A stretch of DNA of 47,610 nt, taken from assembly GCA_003049465.1 (NCBI GenBank), contig PYSS01000184.1:230-47839 (forward strand), read 5' to 3'. Below, piece by piece: positions 32,914 through 42,923 of the stretch (positions are counted from its first letter, which is position 1; each line of letters starts with the position of its first letter). The DNA comes from Magnaporthiopsis rhizophila (lineage: Eukaryota > Ascomycota > Sordariomycetes > Magnaporthales > Magnaporthaceae). The notes beneath the pieces were generated by a model, which searched no databases, had not been told where the DNA came from, and was given only the letters and a program-made list of their open reading frames with translations. Made by a program: the position numbers and the translations under genes.

Positions 32914-33942
32914 TCCCGAGACCATTTGTCTTCGGTTTATTTTTATCTGATGTCACCATGGTTCCCCCTCCTTTCTAAGAAGCCTCACCGGCGCCGAATA
33001 GCCATGGTTAAGCGAGATCAAGGTTAAAGTGGAAATATTGTCTTGGCGCATCTCTTTCCTGCCTTGGACGGGTGTGGCACGTAATTATGGATGCCATGGT
33101 CAAGATGCTGGTGACATTATTATTGGACCGGCTCGGGCGATACGTCCACCACGCATTTTGGCTAAAACCACAACATCGCCTGGAACAAGGAATATAGAAA
33201 ATCATGTGAATTTTAGATGTGTTGGAAGGATTTGGGCACTCCTCGTCTCTTCCATCCCTCATCGTTCGTGCAAACAATTCTGGCTATGCGTAGAATTATT
33301 TGGAGCCACTGTCCGTCTTGGTACCCACATGAGGGAGCGTTTCGCCCTTCCAGGGACTTGGGCAGATCTCTTGCTGTTAATCTTTTCCCAATCGGGATCT
33401 CTACCATTCAAGTAGGTGGGTATAATTAGTTATACCACATCAGGAAGGTTCCGAACCCCGACCAACACGTCACTGCATTCTCCATTAGGTATGCATCGCG
33501 ATCGCCTTAGTCCTATCGTTGCACTTCCTCCACCCGATGCGTGTTCTTTCATTGGCTCCAATCGAGGAAACTTGGCCAAAAGACATCCACATCCGACCCC
33601 AAAACCTTCCATGGCCTCACCGCTACTTGGGGCCACTAACCGTGCATGCCTCGTATTACCAAGGATTACTGACCCGACAGCTTGGGAACGGGTCGGGCGC
33701 TTGTAGGCGGCACCCGGGCGTAGGCGAGAAATCTTGCATGTTGTCCATCCCCATTTTGGTGATAAAATGGGACCGAGGGTCATCCGTCGACGCAGCACAT
33801 CAGGATAAACGGTCACCCACCACGGCAAAAAATCCAGATGGAATGCTTGTTTGGTGACTTTAGGACCTGGAAAGAAAGCGGCTGCCATTCAACTTATTGT
33901 GTGAAGATCTTATTATATGTATTCGGCGACAAAGCTTACGGA
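32914..33942. other. Intergenic region, no supported gene
   Basis: It contains the distal promoter of the expansin-like gene and about 1 kb of ordinary-composition DNA up to the Fot1-like element. Frames of 96-152 codons overlap on opposite strands (33416-33888) and have no recognised content. Confidence 0.45.
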
Positions 33943-33944
33943 TA
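33943..33944. repeat. TA target duplication, left
   Basis: TA directly before the left terminal inverted repeat, matched by TA at 35803-35804; TA is the target of Tc1/mariner-pogo elements. Confidence 0.7.
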
Positions 33945-34003
33945 AATCAGTGCACCCCATATCGGCCACCCCCCATGACGGCCACCTCAAACGGGCCCAC
34001 TGC
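33945..34003 (+). repeat. Left terminal inverted repeat of Fot1-like element
   Basis: CAGTGCACCCC, then GGCCACCCCCCATGACGGCC and, further in, GCCCACTGC, match the reversed right end with few mismatches. Confidence 0.9.
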
Positions 34004-34089
34004 CTCAGATCTGGCCACATCTTCAACTCGCCACAAATCTCGCAATTCTAATCCGTTTTTTATACTTTTTACTTTAATCCAATACCTAT

Positions 34090-35700
34090 ATACCGAAGAA
34101 ACAATACACCGAAAAAGACGTCGAACAGGCCATCGAGGCCGTGCAGGCCAAGGTTCTTATTTCGAGGACCGCCCGATTTTGGGGCATACCAAGGACTATT
34201 TTATACCGGCGTTTAACGGGATCCTTATCTATCCGACAGGCTAAAAAAAAAAAATTAACGGATACCTTCGAAACAGGAAAAATGCCTAACCGATTGGATT
34301 TTGTTACAGGCCTCCCTAAAGCTTCTGCTAATACACACAAAGGTCCGCTTTTTTGCGCAAAAGATTCTCCGGCAAAAGAGTGCCTCCCAGCCCCTCGGGA
34401 AATATTGGATTTGTGGCTTTTTAGGCTAATATTTAGAAATCCGTACCGGAAAAATGCAGCGCATAAAATTTGCATATGTTAAAAGTGCTATTATTATTAT
34501 AATAAAAAAATGGTAAATATGCCTGCAAATCCCCAAAATGGCCCAAATAAAACCGGAAAATATATATAATACTAATAAAAAGGGTTTGCAAAAGGGCAAA
34601 ATAAATAACGGGCTTATTTTAAGCTTTGCAAAAGCCTGGTTTTTGCAAAAAAAAAGCCCGAAACCCATATTTGGACTTTTTTTATTAAATGTATCTTGGT
34701 TATAAAAATTGCCTTTTTTTTGCTTATTATATTTAAAGGGAAAAGCATATAAAAATAATAATTTTCGGAGAATTTAAACCCTTTTAAAAGCTGGGAATTT
34801 ATTATAATAAATAATAGGTGGATTATTAATAGTATTAAAGTTAAATGGTTGCAAAAAGTTTTTTTTCCGGGCATTTAATCCCCTGCCTTTATACCATATT
34901 TTTTAATATTAAATGGCCACAAATCTTATATAACCAAAAAATTTATGCTTTTTTATTTGCAAAATAATATTTATTTATTATATTTACCTGCCTATACCTT
35001 TTACGTTTTATAACCTTTGGATTTATCCATTTTTAGCCTTTTTAAATATACTTATTGCCAAAAATTAGGGTTCCAAACTTTATTTATCTGTTTTATAATA
35101 ATAAAAAAATATTAATTTTTAAATACTTATATTTATATATGCACCAAAGCTTTTACCCTTTATATAATTGTATCGGGGTGGCGGGCAACCGGTTTTTGGC
35201 TATAAAATTCGCTCAAACCGTTTATAAACCGGCTTTTGCTTAAAAATTCCAATCAAAACGGCCAATAATCCGCAATTTAATAATTTGCTAAAAATAACAG
35301 GGCCAAAAAACATTTAAAAGTCCTTTTCCGATTATCCCAAATTAGCTGGGAAACTTTTAAATAAAACCGAAACCTAGCTACCCAAATCAGTATTTTCCAA
35401 AGCCGGACCCCGCAAAATTCCATAGCATAATTTTTTTTCCGAAAGGTTCAAAAAGGATACAAAATGCATAAATTTGAATTGGTTACGGCCCAGCAAAAAA
35501 TTAGGCAATTAAAGGCCGAATTGGAGGCGCAACACCCTTGTAAAAGGAAAAGGGTTATGCCGGACCCCAACCAGGCCTTTATGGATATACGCCGAGTTGC
35601 AAAAATAAGGGGTAAAGTTATAAAAGTGGATAAAAGTGCATCTGAAAGCGCGGAAAATTCTGATCAGGAATCAGTATATTTTTGCATTATGGTTGGTTAA
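34090..35700 (+). pseudogene. Fot1/pogo-type transposase relic
   Basis: One frame runs for 537 codons, close to the length of Fot1 transposase. The apparent start reads ATA instead of ATG. The N-terminus is a helix-turn-helix of the psq/pogo kind: YTEKDVEQAIEAVQAK, then WGIPRTILYRRLTG. The C-terminal part (35464-35700) has the typical RQLKAELEAQHPCKRKRV and MPDPNQAFMDI tail. Both ends lie in the same frame, so there is no net insertion or deletion. The middle, which should hold the DDE catalytic domain, is broken by stops from C-to-T and G-to-A changes. Confidence 0.85.
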
Positions 35701-35743
35701 ATAAAAGTAAATATTTGCAGTTAAATATACCGGGGTTGGTGGT

Positions 35744-35802
35744 GCAGTGGGCCTTGGCCAGGTGGCCGTCATGGGGGGTGGCCAACTTGGGGTGCACTGA
35801 CT
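35744..35802 (-). repeat. Right terminal inverted repeat of Fot1-like element
   Basis: Reverse complement of the left end; ends GGGGTGCACTGACT before the TA at 35803-35804. Confidence 0.9.
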
Positions 35803-35804
35803 TA

Positions 35805-38215
35805 CGGAGTTATCATGGAGACATTTGAGGCCTCGGCTCGCGGCGGAGGAGGATCCGGAGCCTTCCCCGTCCTCAAGCTACCACATGCGGTCAAAGCAAA
35901 ACCAGGCACATTAAAACAGGGATTCAAGACCCATTCTGTCCAGGTGCATCACTGCTGCACCTACACCGAGATTTACGGACGGCGTTATTGGCTATCATCC
36001 CAGGCATCCTGGATATCGTAACTTAGATCCGACGCCACAGCACGTCAGCAAAGCCTACTGTCGCGTGGACTACTGGGCCGGGACAACCAACATGCTGTTT
36101 ACTCCACATCATTGGATGCCTGTCTTCCCTTGCCAGCACTCGCCCTGATCCAGCGGTCTCGGAGGCTTGGCAGCGAAACAGGTCCGGGGATTTCTACTAG
36201 TTCCTGCGGGATCTTGCAAACGACAGGTCGCCTTATGGACGTGGTGGTTCCCGGGTGCCCATGGTCGTGTATATTGATTAATTATCAAGTGGTCCTTGCG
36301 TTCTTTCCTAACAGACCCCCGGGAGGTCGCCCTATTCGCCTGTGCGTCTATTTATTTCTTTGCGGCCCCCTCGCCTCTCCTCTCTCCTTTTTCGATTGTC
36401 CCTTGAGCAGTAATAAACACTCAACATCCAGCAAAAAGTCCTCCCAATTGGCCAACAAGAAGATCGAGCTGGGGTATCCTCCACACATGTCCTGTAACCG
36501 CCAAACAGCCCTATTGGGAATAGGGGCATGGGCAGACACAGACCCAGCAAAAGCCTGGCGCGACGTCCCCCAGCGCCTTCAACATACCGGGTACGAGCAC
36601 ACACGCAATCTTCATCGAACCTGTTCCAGTGCCTGAAATAGGAGCGTTTGACGCTGAAACCCCGTCTCATTCACCTTACATAGGCTCATCCCCTCTTCCG
36701 CTCACGGTCGCCGCCATATCCCCTTGAAGAAGTATCTCACAAAGGCCGAGAGACACGAGTGGATCGTGCTCGGTCTGCACTCGGAGAACCGGCAAGCTCA
36801 CCTGACCCTGGCCCCAGACAAACAGTTGGCCAGCAAGGTGGCCGTGGAACGAGTTTCGGACAGCCCGCCGCAGCCGCCAGCCAAGTACCCGGCACCAAGC
36901 GATGCTCCCACATCCTCATGCAAGACTCCCGGCCCTGCTTCCTCCGGATTTGGAGGCAGAGCTTCCAGCGGAGACGACATCTCTCGATGGGGCCGGCGAT
37001 ATGTTTAATGATATATGGGGGAGGCTCTGTGCTGCCCGGTATATAATGTGAAGGACTTCACCTCTCCATAGCCGAGTAGCTTTGAGGCGTTGGTATTTGT
37101 GCTGACTGAGTGACAATAACTTCAATTAGCGCGGCTCGAGAGCGTGAGAGGCCTAGAACTGCCAGGGCTCCCATCCGTCGCCGTCGCGACAAGGACGCTA
37201 GACGCCGTTCTTAAAGCAACCATGGGGTGGGGTGTAGTTGCTTGTGAAGCATATGGCTCAAGATCTGGGACGGTAGTCACATTTATGATGACATGAATGT
37301 ATAGAAATAGAGCCATAGATCGGAATGTGTCCAGAGGAATCCATATTGCTGACGGCTAACAATGTGGGAATTATGGCAAGCATGGCATGACAAGATTTTT
37401 TGAACTGCTTCAGGGACACCGGGATGGCCGATGGGCCGCCTTCGGAGTCATCCAGAGTGTTCGGAGAATGCGGTTGTGTGTGTGTGTATGTGTTTTTTCC
37501 CTTCCGTGCTCGTCACTTGAGGCTGAATCGATTGAAGGTTGTCACCGGAAACATTAGGAAACATTATTTTTGACTCTCCGCGCGGCATTAGAGTGGATGA
37601 ACATCAGGTTTTTCTTGGATAATCGGACTGTGGATTACCCATCGTGCCCACAGAGCATAACACCAATTCAGCCTTAGCTTTACTCTCCAGCGAGCCCGAC
37701 GGACGTGCTACGGTTTGATGAAGAGCTGGCAGCGGCCTCATTTTGGACCGGACGCCCTTTTCATAGATGCCATCTGGTTCCGATGCGTCGGGGACTTGGA
37801 GCCGATTGCCACTGCGGCAGGCTCCCGCCAGCCGGGACCATCTTGAATACCTCATCCCTGGCGATGATGTTTGCGCATGTCGCTGAAGGCTACAAGGATG
37901 GTCTCGGGAAACAGATACATGTCTGAGTCTGCTCCAGCTTATTCCATACAGCGGTGACAGGACACGATATCGCGCAAAACTGGTAGATTAATGATCAATA
38001 CTAGCGCGCCGTCTCCTCTTGGCATCCACATTGCTCGAACTCGGCGCTCGTTTCCAGCGGTTCACAGTTTCCTACCCAGAAGCCTCCTAAGTCGCTCCAC
38101 GCTTGCGGATTTGTACTGCTACACAGTGAAGGAGAAACGCGCACGCCGCAAGATATCGGAATCAAGGCAGCGGGTGAGGAGTAGAAGAGGCGGTGACACG
38201 ATGACGCCGTGATCT
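35805..38215. other. Intergenic region, no supported gene
   Basis: Mixed-composition DNA with several frames of 60-174 codons (for example 36112-36636 and 36724-37008, +), none with a recognised domain. A CT-rich leader-like stretch lies near 36360-36410, and at about 36540-36720 a different + frame (FIEPVPVPEIGAFDAETP) reads like protein, so a decayed or intron-split gene is possible. A GT microsatellite lies at about 37474-37490. Confidence 0.35.
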
Positions 38216-38299
38216 TTGAGCCAGAAGCACTGCTTCTGGTCCCCCTTTGCTTCCCGAGACCGGCGGGGCCAACCCCGTTGTATGAGCCAATGGTATTGC

Positions 38300-39550
38300 C
38301 AACCCTCTCGCCGCCCTGGAGTCCATTTTCGTCGGCGAGGTGACGCTAGTCGCCCAGGAAAATTGGCCTCCTTCCGACTACAAAGTCCACCAGTACGGGC
38401 TCGCCGCGTGGCCCAATGATGCTGAGCATGCCGCTCAGCAGCCGGGCCACAGCACCGATGGTGGCCCCGCCAGAGTCCGCAAGCGTGAGCATGTGGGCGC
38501 TCCGCCTTCCTCAGCCAGTCCATCATTGACACCCCAGCGATCCACAAGCCCGAGGTTGACGGTTCCAACGCCTGTAATTGCGCCGCCCGGATCTCTGGGA
38601 CTGCTGACCACGAGCAGTCCAGCACCCGTTGTACCCCTACCTGTCACTGGTCCTGGTTCTCCGGGCGCAGAGCCGGCCATCACCACCACCGAGCCTGGCG
38701 CCAGCCCATTCGCGCTCGCGGCCAGCAGCAGCAGCGGCTCGATAGAGAATACTCTGGAGGACGCCGGCCGCCAACGGGAGGAGGGGAGGAGGCGGCGGCG
38801 GCAGTCTCCGCGGCACCGTCGAGCTGGAGGCCAAGGGCTTCGACCTGGCCAACAGCGCGTTTCGTAGCGGCAGCCCGGCCCGGGGCGTCAAGCTGCCCTT
38901 TGCCGCCGTGCTCCTGGTGTTGTTTTATCGCCGGGGCCATCACCGACATCTGCCTCTACCGCATCAACCCGCAGCGCGGCCACAAGTTCCCGCTCTCCGA
39001 CCTCTATTCGACTTCTCCATAGTCGACATCGCCAAGTGCGCCTTCCGCATCGCATGGCTGTTTGCCCCGCTCATCGGGCCACCACCCTGGTAGCTGTCAT
39101 TCTGCTGAACGGCGGGTAAGTACCGGTCGTCGTGAGAAGATAGATCCCGTTGAGGAGAGTGAGAGGGAAACCACAGGCTGACAGCGGAGCATGCCCAAAA
39201 CACAACTAGCCTCATGGCGGCCTTAGCTGTAAACACCATCTTTGCTCAGCGCATGGTGCGCTCCCTCCAGCCGCAGTTGGGCTGGCGCAGGGACTCACCA
39301 CCCCCGAGACACGCCTTTGGCACTACATCGACCCTCCACGCCACACAGATGCCGTCGCCCGCTTCGTCGGCGCTAATCATCCCGGTGCCACTCGTGAGGC
39401 TCGATGTTTTCTTCAGTGCCGGGCTCTTCCAGAATCTACTCGAGTTCGACACGCCACGGGTCGTGCTCCTGGGCGCCGCCGTCCAGCTCGTTGACGGCGA
39501 ACCCGAAGCCGCCTTTCCTCATAAGCCCGTTCATCGGTAGAGCTACCTTC
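38300..39550 (+). pseudogene. Frameshifted membrane-protein-like relic
   Basis: No family was recognised. Protein-like stretches on the + strand jump between frames: NPLAALESIFVGEVTLVAQE (about 38.3 kb), a Pro/Ser/Thr-rich stretch (38.45-38.75 kb), ELEAKGFDLANSAF and KLPFAAVLLVL (frame 1, 38.82-38.92 kb), AGAITDICLYRINPQRGHKF (frame 2, 38.93-39.00 kb), and FDFSIVDIAKCAFRIAWLFA (frame 1 again, 39.01-39.08 kb). TTLVAVILLNGG in frame 3 then meets a GTAAGT donor near 39116. Hydrophobic segments suggest at least two or three membrane helices. Repeated frame changes in both directions argue for decay, or for sequencing errors in an intact gene. Boundaries are approximate. Confidence 0.35.
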
Positions 39551-41498
39551 TACACGCCGCAGTGTACGCTGGGGGTCTTCGTCATTGTGCTGCACGCCGC
39601 AACGCGCGTCGATCTGCCCGGACAAGGGTGTCGTCTACGCCGCGGTGCACGCAGATAAGCCCACCACGGCAGGGGCAGTGGCGGGCAGGAACAGTCCGGG
39701 AAGCCGGCGACGTCGCCGGTGCCAGGACAGTGACCCAAGGCCGTCACGATGCAGCAGTTCAGCGAGAAAGGGTCCGCCAGCTGGCCCCGGAACCGAACTC
39801 GGCGGACGACGGCGCCGACAACCTGCTTAGATCCTTCATGCACAGCAGCCCGTGGCGCTGCCGCCACGGCGAGCGTCGTGCATCGCCTTTGATGAGGACG
39901 ACAGCTATCACATCAACAACGACCTGCTGACGACGACACCGTCCCGGTGCTCAGGGTAGCGGGCGGACACGCTGTCAAGGGGCCAGGAGTATCTTTGCAT
40001 CACCAGAGACCCTACCGCCACCATTCCCGCGCTGCCACTTGTGCCGATGCTGCCTCCATTCTAGGAACATGATGGTTCCTTGCTTCCGCACAATTGAGGC
40101 AGTGACATCGCTCGATCGGTAGTCGTGTAGCCCAAAGTGTTCGATCACGTCTTGGAAAGATGGGCGACCGCCGAGGAGCCAGTGCGGATTGGTGAACCCG
40201 CGAGGCTTTGACGGATAGGTTATGTTTGGTTGCGTCCCGGGCTGAATTGAAGGAGAAAAATAATCGAAGGCCTTGGCAACCAAACGCTCATAGGTACTGC
40301 GTACCTAGGTAGGTACCTAGGTACCTCAGGTGGAGATACCTGTTAAGAACACGGAGAATAATCCAAGACTCGGTATCGGAAAAGGGAAACGACCGAGATC
40401 CTTTTCACTTCACGCATCCGCCGACCTAACGTCCGCCCATCCCATCCTGCTGTCGGGGCAAAGGGGTACCCAGCTGTCTGCCGTCGCCAATTCCCAGTAG
40501 GCTGGCTACCAATGCACTGCATTTAACGCCAGACGTCTTGGCCGCACGCGGACGCCGAATCAATACCAGGGGAAAAAAAAAAAGTTGGAGACATGCAACC
40601 ACCACACGTCGTGCCCTGCAAGGTACAGATAAGGGTCAGACGAGGGGAATGGGTTTCGAATCTCGGATGACAATATCCGGGCCGCCACTTGGCAGATGCA
40701 TGTAATACTTGGCTCCGGGACGGTCACGTGGAGTACAGTGTGGCACGACCGTTTTATCCCGGAAGCGTGGGCGCTGTTGGTTGCGCAACTGGTGGCGCTC
40801 CCTTTGTCTCGTACCCCATGAAAAGAAAAAGGAATCACGCTAGCGCGGCGTCATTTTGGAAAAAGAAAGGCCGAAGGTGCTACCATTGCTAAAACTGGAA
40901 GAAAGGGAAAAAGAAAAAAAAAAAAAGAAAAAAGAAAAAAAAATGCAAGGAAAATGAAACACGCCAAGTCCAAGTAAGCAAAAGGAAGACAGCCCAGTCC
41001 TCTTCCGGTCGGCCGGAGGATGTGGCTTGGGGTTTAACGCATTGGTCCCCTCGTCATTCCATTCAGCTCGACCCTGCACAATCTCCGGGGTTTGCGTCTG
41101 GCGCCAATCACGATGAATCCACGCCTCATGCTTCCGCTAGAAAAAAAATAAATGGTCTCGGTGCCAAGCCCGAGTGGATGGCCCCACGACAAAGCGCGGA
41201 GGGGAGAGGCGCCTGGAGGGAGTAGACGATGGGACCGAGCGTGTGTTGAACCAAGGACCACGCCGCCATCGATATGGAAGGCAGGAATGCATCACGAGCA
41301 CAAGGGAACAAAATTAACAAAATCACACATCGAGTCGAGAGGCCACAAAATTTCAAAGTAGAAATGAAAATTAAGGGGTATTGACATCTATGTTCAGGTA
41401 TCCAACAAATTACAAAAACTGGATGCCATAGCTTCAGTCACATATCCAGCGAGTCACAAAAGAGACAAAAAAACAGAGCTTCCCGCGCGCGCCCCATT
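39551..41498. other. Intergenic region with CCTAGGTA repeats and A-rich tract
   Basis: No supported gene. A cluster of TACCTAGGTA units lies at about 40299-40327. An A-rich purine tract lies at about 40905-40942. Short frames (for example 39975-40283, -) have no recognised content. Confidence 0.45.
40299..40327. repeat. CCTAGGTA short palindromic repeat cluster
   Basis: Overlapping GTACCTAGGTAGGTACC and GGTACCTAGGTACC units. Single related units occur near 2066, 45340 and 47297. Such motifs are widespread in Sordariomycete intergenic DNA by general experience; the role is unknown. Confidence 0.7.
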
Positions 41499-42923
41499 TT
41501 ACAGAGCCAACCAGGCAGCGGCCGCGAAGAGCGACGCAGCAGCGATGTTGGCGACGGCGATGCGGCCGGCGCCGGCGGTGACGGGCGGAGGCTTGGGGAG
41601 GCCAGTGTCGGTGGGCGGCTTGACGATGGCGCCGGTGCCCGTAGGTGGCTTGACGGCGCCGGTGCCGTGGTGGTGGCCGCCGGTGGGCTTGCTGCTGTCG
41701 ATGGGGAAGGGAGCAGACGTCGTGGGCTTGCTGCAACCACCAGGGCAGGCCGGCTCGGTGGTGGTGGGCTGGGGGCAGCCGGGGCAGACGGGCAGGATGA
41801 TGGTCTTGGGGCCCGGGAGCTGGTGCTTGGTGGTGCCCGTGGGCGCAGGCGGCAGGGGCACGAAGCCGCTGGGAGGGTTCACGGGCGGGCAGTAGGTGGT
41901 GTACGAGGTGTGGGTGGCGGTCACGATGGTGTTGTTGCCATAGTGGGGAGGCTTGGTGCTCGTAGTAGTCGGGGTCGTGACGGGAGGGAGAGTGGTGGTG
42001 CCGGTGCCGGATCCAGAGCCGCCCGTGGTGGTGGGACTGCCACGAGGGGGTTCAACCGACGATGCCGAAGACGAGGATGTCGACGATGACGACGAAGACA
42101 CCGGGGGCTTGACGCTGCCAATGGGCTCGCCGGTGACGGGGTCACGGTACCAGTTGGCGGCCGGGTCGCCCAGGCACTCGCCAACAGTGACGAACTGAAG
42201 CCCCTTGGCGCGAGCTTGGTCGATCATGCTCTTGACGAAGCCGTTGGCAGTGAACTCCTGGACGTCATGCGACAGCGAGATGTACGAGTTGGCCTTGGGG
42301 TCGGCCGACGACATGGCCTTGGTGAAGATGGCCTTAGAATCGCTCTTAACGTCCCAGTCGAGAGTGTCGAGGTTGTAGTCGACAACGTGGTAGCCCAGCT
42401 CGTTCAGAACCGAGTAGCACTGCTCATCGCAGCTGGTGTAGGGGGGACGGAAGTACGTCGGGACAAAGCCGAGAACGTCGGCGAAGACGGCCTCGTTCTT
42501 AACCAGCTCCTCGGTGACCTGGGCGCGGCTGAGGGTGGCGAGATCCGGGTGGGTAAAGGTGTGCGACGCCAGATGGTGGCCCTCCTTGTGCATGAACTTG
42601 ACCAGGTCGTGGTACTCCGGGCGGGTCAGGCCGGCGAAGTCTCCGTTCTTGCCGACGATGAAGAAGGTGGCCTTAACGCCCTCAGTCTGCAGCGTGTCGA
42701 CGATCGTCTTGGTCAGGTGGCTCGGGCCGTCGTCAAAGGTCAGGGCGATCTTGCCCGGCGTGGTGCAGGGCGAGACACCAAGACCGAGGCGGGTGCCGTA
42801 AGGCACGCTGCCGAAACGCGGCCTGGGCATGTCCCTAGACTCCAGGACGGAAGAGGTGGGAACGGCAGCGGCCAGCGGCGCGAGGGCCGCGAAGGTGAGA
42901 AGAGAGGCGGTCTTGAGGGGCAT
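41499..42923 (-). CDS. Chitin deacetylase-like CE4 polysaccharide deacetylase, GPI-type
   Basis: Intronless, 474 residues from the ATG at 42923; the frame is open further upstream but without an ATG. It has a signal peptide (TASLLTFAALAPLAAAV) and a CE4 NodB domain (about residues 50-240) with all five motifs: TFDDGP (D64, D65), HTFTHPDL (H121, H125), RPPY (R159), DYNLDTLDW (D189, W190) and LSHD (H219). After the domain comes a long Ser/Thr/Pro-rich stalk (about 275-450) with two Cys clusters (CPGCPQP, CPGGC). The C-terminus is hydrophobic (VANIAAASLFAAAAWLAL), as in GPI-anchored wall proteins. Known reaction: removal of acetyl groups from chitin or chito-oligomers, which converts wall chitin to chitosan. 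A TATAAG on the - strand near 43089-43094 may be the core promoter. Confidence 0.93.
   Translation of the reverse strand: MPLKTASLLTFAALAPLAAAVPTSSVLESRDMPRPRFGSVPYGTRLGLGVSPCTTPGKIALTFDDGPSHLTKTIVDTLQTEGVKATFFIVGKNGDFAGLTRPEYHDLVKFMHKEGHHLASHTFTHPDLATLSRAQVTEELVKNEAVFADVLGFVPTYFRPPYTSCDEQCYSVLNELGYHVVDYNLDTLDWDVKSDSKAIFTKAMSSADPKANSYISLSHDVQEFTANGFVKSMIDQARAKGLQFVTVGECLGDPAANWYRDPVTGEPIGSVKPPVSSSSSSTSSSSASSVEPPRGSPTTTGGSGSGTGTTTLPPVTTPTTTSTKPPHYGNNTIVTATHTSYTTYCPPVNPPSGFVPLPPAPTGTTKHQLPGPKTIILPVCPGCPQPTTTEPACPGGCSKPTTSAPFPIDSSKPTGGHHHGTGAVKPPTGTGAIVKPPTDTGLPKPPPVTAGAGRIAVANIAAASLFAAAAWLAL

Larger units (their letters stand above)
33945..35802 (+). mobile_element. Fot1/pogo-type DNA transposon, full length, RIP-degraded
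   Basis: The 1,858-base element has terminal inverted repeats of about 59 bases and TA on both sides. Its ends read AATCAGTGCACC (left) and, reversed, AGTCAGTGCACC (right), close to the AGTCA start of Fot1-like elements. The length is near that of Fot1 (about 1.9 kb, from memory). The interior is AT-rich and carries a decayed transposase frame at 34090-35700, while the ends stay GC-rich. No intact transposase remains, so the element is dead. Confidence 0.9.

Noticed and set aside
39975..40283. 102-codon - strand frame
   Set aside because: No family resemblance and no supporting start or splice context; could be chance.
40600..40690. T-loop-like TTTCGAATC suggesting a tRNA
   Set aside because: No matching A box, acceptor stem or anticodon arm could be found around it.
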